Positions 61,010-64,000 of a stretch of DNA of 64,000 nt are shown here, piece after piece. Below the pieces are notes generated by a model. The model did no database searches, had not been told where the DNA came from, and saw only the letters and a list, made by a program, of their open reading frames with translations. The stretch is from DASYXZ01 sp035308965 (GTDB lineage Bacteria > Acidobacteriota > Terriglobia > UBA7540). The stretch covers positions 26,549 to 90,548 of the forward strand of contig DATGFN010000064.1 of assembly GCA_035308965.1 (NCBI GenBank), given 5' to 3'. The position numbers and the translations under genes were made by a program. How positions within the stretch are numbered: the first letter of the stretch is position 1; each line of letters begins with the position of its first letter.

Positions 61010-62524
61010 CTACAATCCGGCAGCGGCGGCAAACTCGCGCAGGCGCTCGGCAGTGTTTTTCACTGGGCGTGCCAGTGAGAGTTTGGCGCCTTCTTCAAAA
61101 ATCGGTATCAATTTTTCCAGTTCCGGACCGGAGACCGCGCCCGTGACCGCGACGCGGATGGGGTGGAAAAGTTCGCGGCCTTTCTTCCCGGTTTCTTGTT
61201 GTACGCTCTTCGCCGCCTGGCGGAACTTTTCGTACGTCACTTCATTTTCGCCGGTTATTTTGGGGATAAACGCCTTCAATATGGCGCGTGAAATTTCTCC
61301 CTCCGCTACCTCGCGCGTCTCAGCTCCCTGGGCGACCGCCCGGGCGTCGTAATCGAAAACGAACCTTGCCAGATCTTCGAATCCTGTTCGCCCTTTACTA
61401 TCGAGGAAAATTCCAAGCATGGCATCGACCAGCCCGACGGCTTTCACAGTTTCGCCCTGCTTAAGATAATTCTTCGATGTCAAGAAGCCATCGAAGCCCT
61501 CGCGGAAAACCTGTAGTTGTCCTTCGTGGTCGAGATCGCCGGAAGCCAAATATTCCCAATTGAGCCATTCGAGCTTGGCCATGTCAAACGACGCCGGACT
61601 TTTGTTAACGCGGTCGAGAGAAAATTGGGAAATCATTTCTTCCAGGCTCAGCTTTTCCGTCTTGCCATCCGGATGGGACCAGCCTAGCAATAAGAGATAA
61701 TTTCTTAGCGCCTGGGGCAGAATTCTTTTCTCGCGGAACTCCGCCAGCGAAGTCGCTCCATGGCGTTTGGAAAGCCGCGCCCGGTCGGGACCAAGAATCG
61801 TCGAGAGGTGGGCGAACTGAGGCGGCTCCCATCCGAAAGCCTGGTAAACCGCGAGTTGGCGCGGAGTATTCGAAATATGATCGTCGCCGCGAATCACGTG
61901 GCTGATCTCCATCAGGTGATCGTCCACCACCACAGCGTAGTTATACGCGGGATGGCCGTCCGAACGCACCAGAATGGGGTCGCCGATCACTTCGCTCGAA
62001 ATGGTTGTAGGCCCGTGCACCAGGTCGTGCCAGCTAAATGCGCTGTCCTGAATCTTTAGCCGAATGGAAGCGGGCTCACCCGCGGTGATTCGCCGCGCCG
62101 CCTCCACGCGCAGCAATTTTCGGCAGCGCCCGGAATACTTGGGCTGGCGTCCGGCTTTCAAGTCCGCCTGGCGTTCCTCTTCAAGCTGTTCGGCCGAACA
62201 GAAACAAAAGTAGGCGTGGCTTCCGTCGATCAAGTGTGTCGTGTGACGGGCGTAGATTTCGAGCCGCTCGGACTGCCGGTAAGGGCCGAATGGTCCACCC
62301 TTATCAGGACCTTCGTCCCAATCCAATCCGAACCAGTGCAAGGCTTCCAGCAATTGTGTCTCAAATCGGGCCTCGGATCGTTCCACATCCGTATCTTCAA
62401 TCCGCAGGACGAAAATCCCGCCGTCATGGCGCGCAAAGAGCCAGTTGAAGAGAGCAGTGCGCGCGTTGCCCACGTGAAGTGAGCCGGTAGGGCTGGGAGC
62501 AAATCGAACTCGAATCTTGGACAT
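61010..62524 (-). CDS. gltX: Glutamyl-tRNA synthetase
   Basis: 504 residues, class I synthetase of normal size. HIGH-type motif in FAPSPTGSLHVGNARTALFN (HVGN), KMSKS-type motif in RLSKRHGATSLAEF, catalytic-domain phrases RIEDTDVERSEARFE and VIRGDDHISNTPRQL, and a C-terminal anticodon-binding helical domain with AAKSVQQETGKKGRELFHPI. It charges tRNA-Glu in the cytoplasm. 14 bases after surE, 5 bases before rlmB. Confidence 0.97.
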   Translation of the reverse strand: MSKIRVRFAPSPTGSLHVGNARTALFNWLFARHDGGIFVLRIEDTDVERSEARFETQLLEALHWFGLDWDEGPDKGGPFGPYRQSERLEIYARHTTHLIDGSHAYFCFCSAEQLEEERQADLKAGRQPKYSGRCRKLLRVEAARRITAGEPASIRLKIQDSAFSWHDLVHGPTTISSEVIGDPILVRSDGHPAYNYAVVVDDHLMEISHVIRGDDHISNTPRQLAVYQAFGWEPPQFAHLSTILGPDRARLSKRHGATSLAEFREKRILPQALRNYLLLLGWSHPDGKTEKLSLEEMISQFSLDRVNKSPASFDMAKLEWLNWEYLASGDLDHEGQLQVFREGFDGFLTSKNYLKQGETVKAVGLVDAMLGIFLDSKGRTGFEDLARFVFDYDARAVAQGAETREVAEGEISRAILKAFIPKITGENEVTYEKFRQAAKSVQQETGKKGRELFHPIRVAVTGAVSGPELEKLIPIFEEGAKLSLARPVKNTAERLREFAAAAGL

Positions 62525-62538
62525 AATATCGAAGGCCG

Positions 62539-63303
62539 TTACTTAAAAACGGGGGTTTGAAACTTGGGCAACCATTCAGAAAGCTTCTTCAGGCTTTCGT
62601 AATCGGTCCGGTCCGCTTGCAGCGGCGTGATGGAAATCTCGTGCGCGATGATGGCCGCATAATCGGAGTCAGGTTCGACGTTGTCAAAGGACACGGTCTC
62701 ATCCTGCCAGTAGTAGGGCCGGCCGCGCGGGTCTTTCTTTTCCAGAATGATGTTCTGCGTGATCTTCCTGCTTTGCCGGGTAATGCGCACGCCGCGAATT
62801 TCGCCCCGGGGTACATTTACATTCAGCATGACACCGGGCGGCAATCCTTCTTCCAAGACCCGTGCGGCAAGCTGCTGAGCGAATGCGGCCGCGGTTTGAA
62901 ATTCCAACTTCTTTCGCGAGGCAAAAGAAACGGCAATGGACGGAACCCCGTGCAGCGTGGCTTCCAGCGCCGCCGCCACGGTTCCCGAATAGATGACGTT
63001 CTCACCCAAATTGGCGCCGGGATTAATTCCGGAAACCACCAGGTCGGGTTTTTCCGCCAGCAACTGGTGCAAGGCCAGGATCACTGAGTCCGCCGGCGTT
63101 CCTGAAACGGAATAGTGCCGCTCGTCATGAATCTGAACACGCAAAGGGGCGTGGATGGTGAGGGACTGGCTGGTGGCGCTCATCTCGCGGTCGGGCGCAA
63201 TCACCGTGACTTCGCCCAGAGGGAGCAGGCATTTTTCCAGCGCCTTCAAGCCCTCGGCGTGAATGCCGTCATCATTGGTAGCGAGGATGCGTTTGATTCC
63301 CAT
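62539..63303 (-). CDS. surE: 5'-nucleotidase SurE
   Basis: 254 residues with the SurE metal site: ILATNDDGIHAEGL at the start (Asp-Asp) and the SGTPADSVILAL and VVSGINPGANLGENVIYSGT motifs (metal-binding Asn). The core end VNVPRGEIRGVRITRQ is typical. It dephosphorylates nucleoside monophosphates and supports survival in stationary phase. First gene of the surE-gltX-rlmB run. The start at 63303 follows a short intergenic region of ordinary sequence. Confidence 0.95.
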   Translation of the reverse strand: MGIKRILATNDDGIHAEGLKALEKCLLPLGEVTVIAPDREMSATSQSLTIHAPLRVQIHDERHYSVSGTPADSVILALHQLLAEKPDLVVSGINPGANLGENVIYSGTVAAALEATLHGVPSIAVSFASRKKLEFQTAAAFAQQLAARVLEEGLPPGVMLNVNVPRGEIRGVRITRQSRKITQNIILEKKDPRGRPYYWQDETVSFDNVEPDSDYAAIIAHEISITPLQADRTDYESLKKLSEWLPKFQTPVFK

Positions 63304-63457
63304 GCAGCGTGGGCCTTTTCTCGATGGGCTGTCGGTGGATCCACCCAGATTCTGTGGGGCGAGAGGACTTCAACCTTCTCTTCCCTGAAAGTGAATTGAG
63401 TCTATATCCTAACATACATTACGCGCCCGCGCTCCCAGCCACACAATCCGGTAGCCG

Positions 63458-63611
63458 TGTCATTTGCCCGGTGTGCCTTCTGTCGCGCTGTCATTCCCGC
63501 GAAAGCGGGAATCCAGTCTTTCTTTCGGGCATTTCTAATGTACTACTGAAATGGATTCCCGCCTTCGCGGGAATGACAAGTTCCTCGTAAGGAATCCAAT
63601 TCCAAATGACA
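63458..63611. repeat. MITE-like element with TCATTTG/CAAATGA ends and GCGGGAAT palindrome (copy 3)
   Basis: Ends TGTCATTTG (63458-63466) and CAAATGACA (63603-63611) are exact complements. The inner pair is GTCATTCCCGCGAAAGCGGG and ATTCCCGCCTTCGCGGGAAT. It lies in the divergent gap 63304-63706 between surE and a response regulator; no gene is seen there. Confidence 0.8.
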
Positions 63612-63706
63612 ACACTACCTACAGTCCGACACTGCCCGATTTGCAGTTGCATGCGTGAGGCGCGTATAGTGTTTGATGTGTAAACGTCCCGCCAGACCTG
63701 GTCCCT

Positions 63707-64000
63707 ATGAGCATCAAAGCCTTGATAGTGGATGACGAGCCCTCGGCGCGCGATTTGTGCGTGGAGATCCTGCGCAGCATGGGGTTGAAGACGGAGACGG
63801 CGGAGTCGGGGGCGCGCGCCCTGGCGCTGCTGGCACAGGGGCGGGTGGACATTGTGCTTACCGACGTGCGCATGCCGGGGATGAACGGGATCGAGCTGCT
63901 GAAAATCATCCGGCAAAAATATCCGCGCACCGACGTGGTGATTATGACCGGGTACGGCACTATCCAGGCGTCGGTGGAAGCGATCAAGCTGGGCGCTTAC
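63707..64000 (+). CDS. Response regulator, N-terminal part (probably NtrC-type)
   Basis: The first 98 residues of a receiver domain, open to the window end: SIKALIVDDEPSARDLCVEI with the acidic pair, the phosphoacceptor Asp in VDIVLTDVRMPGMNG (about residue 54), and VIMTGYGTIQASVEAIKLGA with the conserved Thr. The GTIQASVEAIKLGAY wording is that of receivers in NtrC-type regulators with AAA+ output, so the full protein is probably longer; output domain not in the window. The ATG at 63707 has only a weak site upstream. Confidence 0.88.
   Translation, partial: MSIKALIVDDEPSARDLCVEILRSMGLKTETAESGARALALLAQGRVDIVLTDVRMPGMNGIELLKIIRQKYPRTDVVIMTGYGTIQASVEAIKLGAY

Overview
The window looks like chromosome from a member of the Acidobacteriota, probably an uncultured or environmental lineage. 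The indicators are two orphan MacB/FtsX permeases of the acidobacterial ADOP type, a VWFA protein of the acidobacterial TIGR03436 type, FecR/DUF6600 and YXWGXW surface proteins, large TPR lipoproteins, many Tat- or Sec-exported enzymes, and dense intergenic palindromic repeats. Most of the DNA is moderately GC-rich. About 17.9-21.05 kb is visibly AT-richer and carries a retron. I saw no rRNA or tRNA gene, no CRISPR array and no intact transposase.

Layout. 0-9.8 kb: tandem TPR paralogues, lipA, an amino-acid permease, a secreted prolyl oligopeptidase, and an NtrB/NtrC-like two-component pair split by a four-helix-bundle (S23/TIGR02436) gene that sits between inverted low-complexity repeats. 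9.9-13.7 kb: a hopanoid head-group locus, hpnJ - two 4-TM SMR/ArnE-F-like proteins - hpnI. 14-17.8 kb: an ADOP permease, an AlkD-like repair protein and a secreted protein. 18.0-20.2 kb: a retron with nucleoside-deoxyribosyltransferase-like effector, winged-helix gene, msr-msd RNA and reverse transcriptase, followed by two RecB/Cas4-like PD-(D/E)XK proteins in convergent orientation. 22.6-31.7 kb: FecR surface protein, glgB, a second ADOP permease and small proteins. 31.7-34.9 kb: a sugar-oxidation/3-keto-glycoside set (sugar isomerase, Gfo/Idh/MocA, DUF1080). 35-42.4 kb: ilvD, zinc-ribbon protein, RNase HI, a GxxExxY protein nested in a tandem array of inverted-repeat units, and acyl-CoA dehydrogenase. 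42.5-52 kb: a roughly 800-residue TPR protein, two transporters and several lipoproteins. 52.5-64 kb: housekeeping genes (divergent rpe-like, bamD, rlmN, pgeF, acpS, TonB-like, VWFA, rlmB, gltX, surE) and the start of a response regulator.

The most interesting content is (i) the retron, which resembles Ec86/Eco1 (type II-A) but has its effector split into two genes and a 31-bp perfect msd stem, and (ii) two independent cases in which a small non-transposase gene (four-helix bundle; GxxExxY nuclease-fold) lies inside a repeat unit that also occurs nearby without the gene. The second pattern recalls REP/RAYT and MITE/parent-element pairs and could be an undescribed class of repeat-associated element.
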